Shown: positions 42,782 to 52,295 of the stretch, in pieces
How the letters are laid out: the number at the start of each line of letters is the position of its first letter
How positions within the stretch are numbered: the first letter of the stretch is position 1
Source of the DNA: Olleya aquimaris
Lineage (GTDB): Bacteria > Bacteroidota > Bacteroidia > Flavobacteriales > Flavobacteriaceae
Length of the DNA: 64,000 nt
Direction of reading: 5' to 3'
Assembly (NCBI RefSeq): GCF_003259525.1
Contig: NZ_QLLO01000003.1
Coordinates: 270,066 to 334,065 of the forward strand
Program-made: the position numbers and the translations under genes
Notes under the pieces: model-generated
Told to the model about the DNA's origin: nothing
The model's input: only the letters and a program-made list of their open reading frames with translations
The model's database searches: none

Positions 42782-45154
42782 TTATTTTAATTTTCTTCCC
42801 ACAATATTTGTGGCTACTGTAGTAAACACCACAATACTAATAGAACTTAAAGGCATCAAAATAGCTGCTATAACTGGCGCTAACTGACCAGTAACAGCAA
42901 AATAAAGCCCAATAACATTGTAAAATAACGAGAGAATAAAACTCCATTTTACAATCTTAATTCCGCTTTTAGATGCTTTGATATAATGATAAAGCTTGTT
43001 GAATTTTGTAGCATCTAAAATAGCATCACAAGCAGGTGAAAACACATTCACATTTTCTGAAATAGCTATACCTACATGACTTTGTGCTAATGCTCCTGCA
43101 TCATTTAAACCATCTCCAACCATCAATACTTTTGCTCCTTCAGATTGATGATATTTAATGTACTCTAACTTATCATCTGGTTTTTGGTTAAACAACAGTT
43201 TTGTTCTTACAGGTAGTAGTTTTTTTAGATTTTCTAATTCGCCTTCATTATCTCCAGATAGGATAACTAAATCGTAGTGTTTTTTTAGTTTATTAAACAA
43301 TTTTGACAAGCCTTTTCTGTAGCTATTATAAAAAGTGAATTTTCCTTTATAAGTATTATTTGCACTAATATATACAGAGGTATTTAATACTTCTGTTTCA
43401 GTTTGATGTCCTACAAATTGTGCTGAACCAATTTTGATGTTTTGAGTGTTGTGAGAGGCTTCGATACCTTGTCCTAAATACTCTTCAAAATAATCTAATG
43501 ATATGATATTGTTCTCTTCTAAAATATCATATAAACTTCTGCTTAATGGATGGTTAGAGCCTCTAAGCGTGTTTTTTAACAACACTTCTTCGTTTGGACT
43601 TAGTGGCAAACCTTCATATTTTGCATCACTTTTTTTATTAGAAGTTATAGTACCTGTTTTATCAAAAATTATAGTGTTTATGTGCGCTAATTGTTCTATT
43701 ACAGAAGCATTTTTTAAATAAAATTTTTGCTTTCCAAAGATGCGTAGTAAGTTTCCAAAAGTAAATGGTGCTGCTAAAGCTATTGCACAAGGACAGGCAA
43801 TAATAAGTACTGCAGTAAACACATTTAAAGCTTTGCTAGCGTCTGTATATAACCAGAAGGCTGTAGCCACAAAAGCAATGGTTAGTACTGCTATGGTAAA
43901 ACGCTTACTAATAGCATTAGTTAAAGTTGTAAACCCATCTTCTTTATTTTTGCTAAACACATCATTGCTCCATAGTTGTGTTAAATAACTTTGTTCTACA
44001 GATTTGATTGCTTCCATCTCTATCACACCAGAAGTTTGCTTACCGCCTGCAAATAGCTTGTCTCCAGATTGTTTAGTCACAGTTTCGGACTCGCCAGTCA
44101 CAAAACTATAATCAATTTTTGCTCTTCCGTTAATCAAAATTCCGTCAACAGGAATTAACTCTTGATTTCTTATTAAAAGTCTATCGCCTTTTTCTATATC
44201 ATAGACTTGAACAGGCACTTCTTCATTATTAAAAATTTTAGTGACTGCTATTGGGAAATACGATTTATAATCGCGCTCAAAGGATAAAAACGAGTAGGTT
44301 TTTTGCTGAAAAAACTTTCCTAACAACAAAAAGAATACTAAACCCGTTAAACTATCAAAAAAGCCAGAACCAAGGTCAAAAATAATTTCGGCTGTACTTC
44401 TTAAAAACAATACAATTATTCCTAAAGCTATTGGAATATCTATATTTAAAATTTTTGTTTTTATGGCTTTATAAGCCGAAACAAAATAGTCTTGTGCTGC
44501 ATAAAACACAACAGGAAGCGAAAAGCTAAACATTATCCATCTAAACAAATGTTTGTATTGGTCCAACCAAAACTCGTTAACCTCAAAATACTCTGGAAAC
44601 GATAAAAACATCACGTTACCAAAAGCAAAACCAGCGACTCCAAGCTTATAAATTAAGCTTCGGTTAACATTTTCTTGACCTGTTTTATAATCTTCTAAGC
44701 TTATGTAAGGTTCATACCCTACAGAGCTTAACATTATTACTAATGCTTTAAGTGAAAACGATTGTGAATTATAGGAAACACGGACTGTTTTTTTTCCAAA
44801 ATTGACTTGAGACAATGTAATTGCTGGATTTAGTTTGTTTAGATTCTCTAAAATCCAAATACAAGAACTACAATGGATATGCGGAATATAAAGCGTAACA
44901 ATTTGTGTGTTACCATCATCAAACTCGACTAACTTATCTATTATTTTTTGCTGAGACAAAAAATCGTATTTACCTTCAATCTCTTTTGGAATAGCTCCTG
45001 GAGAAGCTTGTAAGTCATAATAACACGTTAAATCGCTTTCTGACAATATCTCGAAAACCGTTTTACAACCATTACAACAAAAGGTTTTATCTTCTAAAAC
45101 TATTGTTGTATCTGTACAATTATCTCCACAATGATAACATGCTTTTTTCTCCAT
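42782..45154 (-). CDS. ccoI: Copper-translocating P-type ATPase CcoI/FixI
   Basis: The start at 45154 (MEKKACYHCGDNC) is preferred to the longer frame from 45181, since the latter would overlap a regulatory dyad. The resulting product is 790 residues. N-terminal Cys motifs are ACYHCGDNC and CCNGCKTVFEIL, followed by an HMA domain with CSSCIWILENL. Then come membrane helices, the phosphorylation site FDKTGTITS, the translocation motif ACPCAIALAAP and the hinge MVGDGLNDAGAL. CcoI supplies copper for the cbb3 active site. Confidence 0.95.
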   Translation of the reverse strand: MEKKACYHCGDNCTDTTIVLEDKTFCCNGCKTVFEILSESDLTCYYDLQASPGAIPKEIEGKYDFLSQQKIIDKLVEFDDGNTQIVTLYIPHIHCSSCIWILENLNKLNPAITLSQVNFGKKTVRVSYNSQSFSLKALVIMLSSVGYEPYISLEDYKTGQENVNRSLIYKLGVAGFAFGNVMFLSFPEYFEVNEFWLDQYKHLFRWIMFSFSLPVVFYAAQDYFVSAYKAIKTKILNIDIPIALGIIVLFLRSTAEIIFDLGSGFFDSLTGLVFFLLLGKFFQQKTYSFLSFERDYKSYFPIAVTKIFNNEEVPVQVYDIEKGDRLLIRNQELIPVDGILINGRAKIDYSFVTGESETVTKQSGDKLFAGGKQTSGVIEMEAIKSVEQSYLTQLWSNDVFSKNKEDGFTTLTNAISKRFTIAVLTIAFVATAFWLYTDASKALNVFTAVLIIACPCAIALAAPFTFGNLLRIFGKQKFYLKNASVIEQLAHINTIIFDKTGTITSNKKSDAKYEGLPLSPNEEVLLKNTLRGSNHPLSRSLYDILEENNIISLDYFEEYLGQGIEASHNTQNIKIGSAQFVGHQTETEVLNTSVYISANNTYKGKFTFYNSYRKGLSKLFNKLKKHYDLVILSGDNEGELENLKKLLPVRTKLLFNQKPDDKLEYIKYHQSEGAKVLMVGDGLNDAGALAQSHVGIAISENVNVFSPACDAILDATKFNKLYHYIKASKSGIKIVKWSFILSLFYNVIGLYFAVTGQLAPVIAAILMPLSSISIVVFTTVATNIVGRKLK

Positions 45155-45173
45155 AAAAATTTGCTCATTTACC

Positions 45174-45189
45174 TGTAACAAAGGTTACA
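45174..45189. promoter_or_regulatory. GTAAC-N4-GTTAC dyad in the ccoI/fnr divergent promoter
   Basis: TGTAACAAAGGTTACA has perfect 6-base arms. It lies 20-35 bases upstream of the ccoI start and 76-91 upstream of the fnr start. It matches the sites of the sulfur block almost 20 kb away. Confidence 0.6.
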
Positions 45190-45208
45190 ATTATGCTTGT
45201 TCTATTTT

Positions 45209-45222
45209 ATGATATTTGTCAT
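45209..45222. promoter_or_regulatory. Fnr-type dyad in the ccoI/fnr divergent promoter
   Basis: ATGATATTTGTCAT has one arm mismatch. It lies 55-68 bases upstream of ccoI and 43-56 bases upstream of the fnr start, so it may serve both genes, including autoregulation. Confidence 0.6.
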
Positions 45223-45264
45223 ATAATGTATACATTTGATGTATCACTATTTTATAATTTAGGT

Positions 45265-45942
45265 ATGAGTAAATGTGAACAATGCATTGTTAGGCAATTC
45301 AATAGTTTGAAAACCCTAACAAGAGAAGAATTAATGCGTGTTTCTGCCTGCAAAACAGGTAAAATCATAAAAAAAGGTGAGGTCATTTTTAAAGAAGGTG
45401 ACACCCTTAATGGTATTTATTGTGTTAGAGACGGTGTTTGCAAAATGAGTAAACTCAGCGAAAATGGTAAGGATCAAGTGGTAAAACTTGTAGTAAAAGG
45501 TGGCATGATGGGACAACGCTCTTTAGTAAGTGGAGAAACAGCAAATCTTAGTGCTGTAGCTATCAATGACATGCAAATTTGTTTTATACCTAAGCAAGAG
45601 ATTTTAAACGATTTACAGAAAAATTCTAATTTTTCTATGGATGTATTAAAAAAAATGGCTCAAGATTTAAGAGATGCAGACGATACAGTTGTAGATATGG
45701 CTCAAAAAACTGTAAAACAACGTATGGCTGAAACCTTAATTTACATCTCAAAAAAGTTTGGACATGATGCTAACGGTTTTTTAAATATAACTTTATCCAG
45801 AGAAGATTTTGCTAGTATTGTAGGGACTGCAACAGAAAGTGCTATTAGGATTTTATCTTTATTTAAAAAAGAAGGCTTAATAAGTACATCTGGAAAGCAA
45901 ATTAAAATTGAAGATGAGCAAGGATTAATGCGAATAGAATAG
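45265..45942 (+). CDS. Fnr-type Crp/Fnr-family regulator
   Basis: The start at 45265 (MSKCEQCIVRQFNSLK) is preferred to the longer frame from 45193, because the extra 24 residues are atypical and overlap a dyad. The product is 225 residues. N-terminal Cys4 and Cys7 (CEQC), Cys29 in SACKTGK, and a fourth Cys in DGVCKMSKL could hold an iron-sulfur cluster, though spacing differs from E. coli FNR. The cyclic-nucleotide-binding-like domain spans about 25-145 and the HTH is SREDFASIVGTATESAIRILSLFKKEG near 185. It is divergent from ccoI. Confidence 0.93.
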   Translation: MSKCEQCIVRQFNSLKTLTREELMRVSACKTGKIIKKGEVIFKEGDTLNGIYCVRDGVCKMSKLSENGKDQVVKLVVKGGMMGQRSLVSGETANLSAVAINDMQICFIPKQEILNDLQKNSNFSMDVLKKMAQDLRDADDTVVDMAQKTVKQRMAETLIYISKKFGHDANGFLNITLSREDFASIVGTATESAIRILSLFKKEGLISTSGKQIKIEDEQGLMRIE

Positions 45943-45966
45943 AATAAAAATAAACTGACTTACAAT

Positions 45967-45999
45967 AAAAAAAAGGATGCAATACATTGCATCCTTTTT
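45967..45999. terminator. Bidirectional terminator
   Basis: GGATGCAA (45975-45982) and TTGCATCC (45987-45994) form a perfect 8-bp stem with a 4-base loop, flanked by A8 and T5. It stops fnr (plus) and the end of the PUL (minus). Confidence 0.87.
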
Positions 46000-46023
46000 G
46001 TATTTAAATGAATAACTATACTA

Positions 46024-47730
46024 TTATTCTTTTATAAGTTTTATTGTACTTGAGGAATTATTATTGCTAAGTTTAGCAAAATATAATCCAGAATTTAAGT
46101 TTACAGTTTCAATGGTAAAGTCTGTACTATTAACATCTTTTATAAAAACTGATTTTCCTAAAACATCAAATACTTCCACAGTTTTTACAATCTGCTTTGT
46201 TTTAACGGTCCAATTATTAATAGTTGGATTAGGATACGCTTTAATAGTGTTAACCTCAAACTCATCTACAGATAATGGGTTTTGTGTCATTAGAATATTA
46301 TCTACAAACACAGTGCCTTGTGGTGTCACAACTTGCATAAATGCCTCAAATTTCCATTGGTATAAATGTGTGCTAGAAAATCCTAAATTAGTAAAATATG
46401 ACATTGGAATAGTAACTAAAGTCCAGGCGCCTGTAACAATTGGTTCGTCAGTACCAATCTCATAAGTGTATTCTAAAACAGCACCATTATTACTAATTAG
46501 TCTAAACTGAAAACCAGGAACACCAGGAGCTGCCCAATACATAAAATGAACATAATCATATATAGAAACATCATCTGGACCACCTTCTCCTTGCCCATAT
46601 CCTGCAAAAGAAAAGTCAAATTTTAGAGCTTTATTGACATTAGATCCAAGGTCTAAATCTGGTTCACCTCCAATGGTTCCAAAATCATAAACAAATGGAA
46701 AATTGGTCGAATAGTTATTGGTATCATTGTAAATACTATATGTTTCGTTATCTGGAGAATTTGGTAATGGTGCAGGCTCTGGGTCTGCAACCGGAGTAAT
46801 ATTAGTGCCTCCTGCAAAATCATCGACTAAATACGTACCGACATCTGTATTATTAAAATCTGGAAAAAACACCATTAAATCATAGTTACTTAATCCTGAA
46901 GGATAATCTAAACTAATAATTTGCCAATCTGTTCCTGTAGTTGTAAACGACAACTCTGTGGTTGGATTAGCTCCAGATCCACCTTCAAATTTTAGCAAAT
47001 GTGTTCGTGCACCATAATCTGCAACTGGTTTAATTCTAAAGGTAATCGTGTTATTAGTATCATCCGATAAGTCTAAATTTTCTGCTAAATTTAATTGAGC
47101 AGTATCAAATGGAAGTCCTCCTCCTGCAATTTGTCCAACGTTATCTCCTGCATCTGTTGTTAAAGTAAAACCGCAATCAAAGCAATTAAACGTATCGTCT
47201 GTAGTTTCAAAATCTATAGGAAAAATCGCAGCTGGAGGTGGTGGTGGAGCGACATTAATTCCGCCTGCAAAATCATCTATTAAGTACGTCCCAATATCTG
47301 AATTATTAAAATCTGTAAATAGAACCATTAAGCCATAATTTCCTAAACCTGATGGAAAATCTAAACTAATATCTATCCAAGCTGTACCAGAAGTTGTAAA
47401 TCCTAATTCTGTATTAGGTGCAGTACCATTTTCAAATTTTAGTAAATGTGTACGTGTACCATAGTCTGCTGCTGGTTTAATACGAAAAGTGATTGTATTA
47501 TTAAAATCATCAGATAGGTCTATATTTTCTGCCAATGCTAACTGTACATTGTCATACAAAGCACCACTACCAGTTATAGAACCAACATCGTCTCCTGCAT
47601 CTGTTGTTAAGGTAAACGTACAGTCGTCCGCAACCATATCATCTAAAGGGTCTGAAAAGTCAATTGGGAATATTTGAGCATAACCTAAGCTACTGATTAA
47701 TAATGCACATAAAAGTGTAATGTTTTTCAT
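46024..47730 (-). CDS. T9SS-exported multidomain protein with two tandem CBM-like repeats
   Basis: A 568-residue protein with signal peptide (residues 1-18). Two homologous domains of about 145 residues (20-165 and 168-315) share FTLTTDAGD-VG, NTITFRIKPxADYGxRTHLLKFE and IGTYLIDDFAGG-type motifs and are linked by a PPPPP stretch. A third domain (about 335-480) resembles the carbohydrate-binding module in the lipoprotein at 53969. The last 80 residues are a T9SS type A sorting domain with AYPNPTINNW and GLYFAKLSN. Surface binding of beta-glucan is inferred from the PUL context. Confidence 0.85.
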   Translation of the reverse strand: MKNITLLCALLISSLGYAQIFPIDFSDPLDDMVADDCTFTLTTDAGDDVGSITGSGALYDNVQLALAENIDLSDDFNNTITFRIKPAADYGTRTHLLKFENGTAPNTELGFTTSGTAWIDISLDFPSGLGNYGLMVLFTDFNNSDIGTYLIDDFAGGINVAPPPPPAAIFPIDFETTDDTFNCFDCGFTLTTDAGDNVGQIAGGGLPFDTAQLNLAENLDLSDDTNNTITFRIKPVADYGARTHLLKFEGGSGANPTTELSFTTTGTDWQIISLDYPSGLSNYDLMVFFPDFNNTDVGTYLVDDFAGGTNITPVADPEPAPLPNSPDNETYSIYNDTNNYSTNFPFVYDFGTIGGEPDLDLGSNVNKALKFDFSFAGYGQGEGGPDDVSIYDYVHFMYWAAPGVPGFQFRLISNNGAVLEYTYEIGTDEPIVTGAWTLVTIPMSYFTNLGFSSTHLYQWKFEAFMQVVTPQGTVFVDNILMTQNPLSVDEFEVNTIKAYPNPTINNWTVKTKQIVKTVEVFDVLGKSVFIKDVNSTDFTIETVNLNSGLYFAKLSNNNSSSTIKLIKE

Positions 47731-47749
47731 AGTTTCTAGGTATTAGAGT

Positions 47750-47793
47750 GAAAAAAAAAAAAAAGCCACATTGCATAGGCATATGTGGCTTTT
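47750..47793 (-). terminator. Terminator of the 459-aa T9SS protein gene
   Basis: AGCCACAT (47764-47771) and ATGTGGCT (47783-47790) form an 8-bp stem. On the minus strand a run of about 14 T follows. Confidence 0.85.
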
Positions 47794-47819
47794 ACAATTT
47801 AGTTAGTTATTAGTAATAA

Positions 47820-49199
47820 TTACTCTTTAATTAATTTAACGGTTTTTGATCCGTTTTCAGAACTAAGTTTAGCAAAATATAATCCTATGTTTAATGTAGC
47901 TGTTTCAATAACAAATTCTGAACTATTTACATCTTTTACAACAACTAATTTTCCTAAAACGTCATATACTTCAACAGTTTTCACTAATTGAGTTGCTTTA
48001 ACATTCCAATTGTTTTTTGTTGGATTTGGATAAATATTAAAATCTGTTGTAATAAAATCTTCAGTACTTAGAGTTGCAGGAACTACTACTATTCCTCCTA
48101 TTGCTTGTTGTCTAGCATTTTCAGTAGTAGGGTCTGCAATTGGACCAACTACCTGAAACCCGTATTGAATAATTAATCCAGGTGCTAATTGTGCTGCTGT
48201 CGCAGAAACAGAAAAATCTCCAGTTGAAGTTATTGATACACTTGCACCTACATCATCAGAGTACCCAGTACTAGGGTTTAAACCTTTAATAAAAGCAGTT
48301 ACAGTATATCCAGAAGGTATATCAGCACTTGAAATATTTCCAAAAAACGTTAAATCGTTTCCATTAAGAGCAGGATCTTCAATATAAGTGTTAGCTTCAA
48401 ATATTTTATTTGCAACAGATGTTCCTACACCTCCTGTAGTCCAATAATCATCTGCAGGATTTTCTTCCCACGTATTAAAATTAGGTTTTAATGTAATGTT
48501 TGTTGTATTTAATTCCGTTTTAAGATCCGGAACTCCCCATACTCCTCCACCTGCAAAACCGCCACCATTAGATGGTAATTCAAACCAATTGGCATAACCA
48601 ACCCAAGCAGCAGTAGGATCTACATTTATAACATTTGGACCTGTAGGAGCTGCTGGTATAGCAGAACCCTCTACAGCTGTTACATTATCAATATATACAG
48701 TTATTCCTTGTGTTGGTGGATTAACAAAATTACCTGAACTATCAACATTTGCATATAATACAAATTCGTTCCACTCACCAGTTGCTGCAGTAAATGTAAA
48801 TGTTAAAGTTTCCCAACCCGAACCAGTATGTGCTTCAGATGTTGGTAATTCTATATCTGCTTGACCACTTTGACCTGCTTGAATTTTTCCTTTTAGATAT
48901 ATTCCAGTCATAGAATATACGTTAACAGATACTGTTTTTGTTGTTGTTAGATCCATATAGTTAGTTTGAGGTCTAACAAAAATTCCTTTCCAGAAGTCAC
49001 CACTAGCAGTAGTTTCTATTTTTCCAACTTGATTAGCAGCATTATCTGGAGCTGCATCTAAAGTAGCTGTTAATCCAGCACCGAATCCTCCATAGATATC
49101 TTGTGCTGCAACATTTTGAGCAGCCTCAAAATCTTGTAAATTTACTTGAGCCGATAAGACTGAAGTAATCAATAAAAATAAATAAGTAATTTTTTTCAT
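47820..49199 (-). CDS. T9SS-exported protein with carbohydrate-binding-like domain
   Basis: A 459-residue protein with signal peptide (to LSAQ, residue 18). A jelly-roll CBM-like domain occupies about 20-170 (FEAAQNVAAQDIYGGFG ... GITVYIDNVTAVEG). A second region follows (about 190-370, with WVGYANWFELPSNGGGFAGG), and then a T9SS type A sorting domain (NIYPNPTKNNW ... GLYFAKLSSENGS). The sorting domain is closely similar to that of the gene at 46024. It probably binds glycan at the cell surface. It follows the GH16 gene by 25 bases and ends in its own terminator. Confidence 0.85.
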   Translation of the reverse strand: MKKITYLFLLITSVLSAQVNLQDFEAAQNVAAQDIYGGFGAGLTATLDAAPDNAANQVGKIETTASGDFWKGIFVRPQTNYMDLTTTKTVSVNVYSMTGIYLKGKIQAGQSGQADIELPTSEAHTGSGWETLTFTFTAATGEWNEFVLYANVDSSGNFVNPPTQGITVYIDNVTAVEGSAIPAAPTGPNVINVDPTAAWVGYANWFELPSNGGGFAGGGVWGVPDLKTELNTTNITLKPNFNTWEENPADDYWTTGGVGTSVANKIFEANTYIEDPALNGNDLTFFGNISSADIPSGYTVTAFIKGLNPSTGYSDDVGASVSITSTGDFSVSATAAQLAPGLIIQYGFQVVGPIADPTTENARQQAIGGIVVVPATLSTEDFITTDFNIYPNPTKNNWNVKATQLVKTVEVYDVLGKLVVVKDVNSSEFVIETATLNIGLYFAKLSSENGSKTVKLIKE

Positions 49200-49224
49200 A
49201 ATAAATAGTTTTTAAATGAATTAA

Positions 49225-49995
49225 TTAATCAGAGCTTGATACTTTTACGTAATCAATGATAAACTCTTGAGGGAATATGGAATCGTCCACTTCTGGACCT
49301 CCAAAATTACCACCTATTGCTAGGTTTAAAATGATATAAAATGGCTTATCAAAAGGCCACGTTTTATCATTTTTTATTTCTGGTGAAAATGTGTATACTA
49401 AAGTATCATCGATATAAAATGAAATAGCATCTTTAGTCCAATTGGTTTTATACAAATGAAACCCATCTTCAATATTTTTTATGGTAGTTATTTTTGTGTT
49501 TATTGATTGTCCGTAACTATCTGGAGTATGTAAGGTAGTATGAATTTGATGAGGAGCTTTGCCAACATATTCCATAATATCAATTTCTCCACATGCAGGC
49601 CAAGTATTAGTGTCAATATCATTTCCTAGCATCCAAATTGCTGGCCATAAGCCTGCTCCTTGTGGCAATTTTGCTTTGACTTCAATGGTTCCGTATTGAA
49701 ACTCGATTTTATTTTTAGTAGTGATTCTACCAGAGTAGTAATTAGTACTGTCTTTTGTAGCTTTGATTACTAAATTGCCATGTAAAAGACTAACATTCTC
49801 TTTAGTGTAGATTTGCCTTTCGTTATTTCCCCAACCACATAAGTTTGGGCAGCCATCACCTAACTCGTAATTCCAATAGTCTTGGTTTAATTCTACACCA
49901 TCAAAATTATCTTCAAAATAAAATTCTTTTTTATCTTCTTTATTACCGCAGGATAATAAAGTAAATACAGATAAAAAAAGAACTATTGGTTTCAT
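49225..49995 (-). CDS. GH16 family beta-glucanase lipoprotein (laminarinase-like)
   Basis: A 256-residue glycoside hydrolase with lipobox LLSC (Cys16). The catalytic signature GEIDIMEYVG (near 135-144), with nucleophile and acid/base glutamates, and the aromatic AGLWPAIWMLGND segment are those of GH16 endo-beta-1,3-glucanases. The WGNNERQIYT segment is also typical. It would cut laminarin in the periplasm or at the surface. Its start overlaps the GH3 stop by one base. Confidence 0.94.
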   Translation of the reverse strand: MKPIVLFLSVFTLLSCGNKEDKKEFYFEDNFDGVELNQDYWNYELGDGCPNLCGWGNNERQIYTKENVSLLHGNLVIKATKDSTNYYSGRITTKNKIEFQYGTIEVKAKLPQGAGLWPAIWMLGNDIDTNTWPACGEIDIMEYVGKAPHQIHTTLHTPDSYGQSINTKITTIKNIEDGFHLYKTNWTKDAISFYIDDTLVYTFSPEIKNDKTWPFDKPFYIILNLAIGGNFGGPEVDDSIFPQEFIIDYVKVSSSD

Positions 49996-52295
49996 TATAA
50001 AGTAAATTTATCTTGTAATGTTGTTTTAGAGCTTCCGCCTATATAAACTTCAAAGTCTCCGTCCTCAACTATAAATTCTCCTTGATTATTGAAAAATCCT
50101 AGTTCATCTTTAGTTAGAGTTAATTGAATTTTTTTAGTTTCTCCTGGCTCTAATTCTACTAACTCAAAGCCTTTTAATTCTTTTACTGGTCTAGTAACAC
50201 TTGCATATAAGTCTCTGATATATAACTGAACGACTTCTTTTCCTTTAACTTTTCCAGAATTGGTTAAGTCTACAGACACTGTTACTGTATTGTTGTTAGA
50301 AAACGTATTATCAACTTTTAAATTAGAATAATCAAAACTTGTATAACTTAATCCATGACCAAACACGTATAAAGGGTCGTTTTTTTCATCCTGAAAATGA
50401 GACCAGAATACAACGTCTTCTCCAGGTAAAACTGGTCTACCTGTATTTTTGTAGTTATAGTAAATTGGAACTTGTCCTACGTTTCTAGGAAACGTCATTG
50501 GTAATTTTCCGCTAGGGTTATAATCTCCGTATAAAACTTGCGCGATTGCATGCCCACTTTGAGTACCTAATTGCCAAGCTTCAACAATTGCAGGAATATT
50601 TTTGTCTGCCCAAGTTATAGTTAATGGTCGTCCATTATTTAATACTAAAACTATGTTTTTATTAACTTTATATACTGCTTCTAACAACTCTTGTTGTACT
50701 CCTGGTAGACCTAAATCTGTTCTACTTCTACCTTCTCCACTCATAAATCCATGCTCTCCTAAAACCATAACAACAACATCTGCTTGTTTAGCTGTTTGGA
50801 TAGCTTTACTGAAACCGCTTTTATCTGTAGTATTGACTTTAATTTCAAAAGCAAACTCCTCTTTTCCAATTGAAACATCAGCTCCTTTGGTATAAGTTAC
50901 TGTATTACCAGTATATTGATTTAATCCTTCTAAAACTGAGACTGCTGTATTATCTTTTGCAGCAATACGCCAACTTCCAAGTGGACTAGTTTTATCTGCA
51001 GCTAAAGCACCAATTAATGCAATTTTTTGACCTTCTTTTTTTAATGGTAATAGATTATTTTCGTTTTTAAGAAGTACAATAGATTTTTTAGCCATATCTA
51101 AAGCTGCATCATGGATTTCTTGACTACCAATAACTTCTTTTTCACGAGCTTCATCTAAGTATTTGTAAGGATCATCAAATAATCCTAATTCAAATTTTAC
51201 TCTTAATATGCGTCTTGCAGCATCATCAATAAGTTTTTCATCTACTTTACCTTCTTTAACTAAACCTGCTAATTCTTCGACATATAAATACGATTCCATA
51301 TCCATATCAGAACCAGCATTAGCTGCTATTTCTGCTGCGTGTTTACCGTCTTTTGCGTGACCGTGAGCAATCATTTCTGTAATTGATCCCCAATCCGATA
51401 CAACAAATCCGTCAAAACCCCATTGACCTTTTAAAATATCACGTTGTAAGTATTTATCTCCTGTTGCAGGAATTCCGTTTAATTCGTTAAAAGAGTTCAT
51501 AAACGTTCTAACGTTAGCCTCTTTAGCTGCTTTAAAAGGAGGTAGAATAATATTGTTTAATGTTGAAGTACCGACATCTGCAGTATTATAATCACGTCCA
51601 GACTCTGCAAATCCATAAGCAGCAAAATGTTTTGCACAAGCAGCAATGGAATGGTGAGCGGATAAGTCTTCCCCTTGAAACCCATTAACTCTAGCAACTG
51701 CTATTTTAGAACCTAAATACGTATCTTCTCCAGCACCTTCCATAACACGTCCCCATCGTGCATCCCTTGAGATGTCAACCATAGGTGCAAATGTCCAGTT
51801 TATTCCAGCAGCAGAAGACTCTTTTGCAGCCATTTCAGCAGAGTTTTTAATAGCTTCTAAATCCCAACTCGCAGATTCGGCAAGAGGTATAGGAGTTAAG
51901 GTCTCATAACCATGAATTACATCAAAGCCAATAATTAAAGGAATACCAAGACGTGTTTCTTCTACAGCAATCTTTTGAACTGCTTTTACATCTTTTACTC
52001 CTCTAACATTAAGCATGGATCCAACATAACCTTTACGAAGATGGTCGTATTTTTTTGCCTGATCACCATCTTTTGGCACTGGTCCTGTGACGTCCCAAAA
52101 CCCATTATATTGATTCATTTGCCCTATCTTTTCTTCTAAAGTCATTTTTGCTAATAAAGCATCAACTTTGTCTTCAATAGATAAGGTTTTAGATGTTTTA
52201 ATGTCATTTAAAGCTAAGTCGTTCTCATTATTTGTTTTACACGAAATAATGAGAAGACCAGCTAGGACTAATATATAATACTTAATTATATTCAT
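49995..52295 (-). CDS. GH3 family beta-glucosidase (BglX-like) lipoprotein
   Basis: A 766-residue enzyme with lipobox IISC (Cys19). The N-terminal barrel carries the GH3 nucleophile in FDGFVVSDWGSI (near residue 305). The second domain has the GEHGFMSGEGRSRTDLGLP segment, and a fibronectin III-like domain closes the protein. The family removes terminal glucose from beta-glucan oligomers. It completes degradation of products made by the two GH16 enzymes. It is one base before GH16 and one base after the GH16/PKD gene in the operon. Confidence 0.95.
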   Translation of the reverse strand: MNIIKYYILVLAGLLIISCKTNNENDLALNDIKTSKTLSIEDKVDALLAKMTLEEKIGQMNQYNGFWDVTGPVPKDGDQAKKYDHLRKGYVGSMLNVRGVKDVKAVQKIAVEETRLGIPLIIGFDVIHGYETLTPIPLAESASWDLEAIKNSAEMAAKESSAAGINWTFAPMVDISRDARWGRVMEGAGEDTYLGSKIAVARVNGFQGEDLSAHHSIAACAKHFAAYGFAESGRDYNTADVGTSTLNNIILPPFKAAKEANVRTFMNSFNELNGIPATGDKYLQRDILKGQWGFDGFVVSDWGSITEMIAHGHAKDGKHAAEIAANAGSDMDMESYLYVEELAGLVKEGKVDEKLIDDAARRILRVKFELGLFDDPYKYLDEAREKEVIGSQEIHDAALDMAKKSIVLLKNENNLLPLKKEGQKIALIGALAADKTSPLGSWRIAAKDNTAVSVLEGLNQYTGNTVTYTKGADVSIGKEEFAFEIKVNTTDKSGFSKAIQTAKQADVVVMVLGEHGFMSGEGRSRTDLGLPGVQQELLEAVYKVNKNIVLVLNNGRPLTITWADKNIPAIVEAWQLGTQSGHAIAQVLYGDYNPSGKLPMTFPRNVGQVPIYYNYKNTGRPVLPGEDVVFWSHFQDEKNDPLYVFGHGLSYTSFDYSNLKVDNTFSNNNTVTVSVDLTNSGKVKGKEVVQLYIRDLYASVTRPVKELKGFELVELEPGETKKIQLTLTKDELGFFNNQGEFIVEDGDFEVYIGGSSKTTLQDKFTL

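Noticed and set aside
45193..45264. Upstream extension of the Fnr-type regulator
   Set aside because: The 24 extra residues overlap a regulatory dyad and lack similarity to the family start; the Met before CEQC is preferred.
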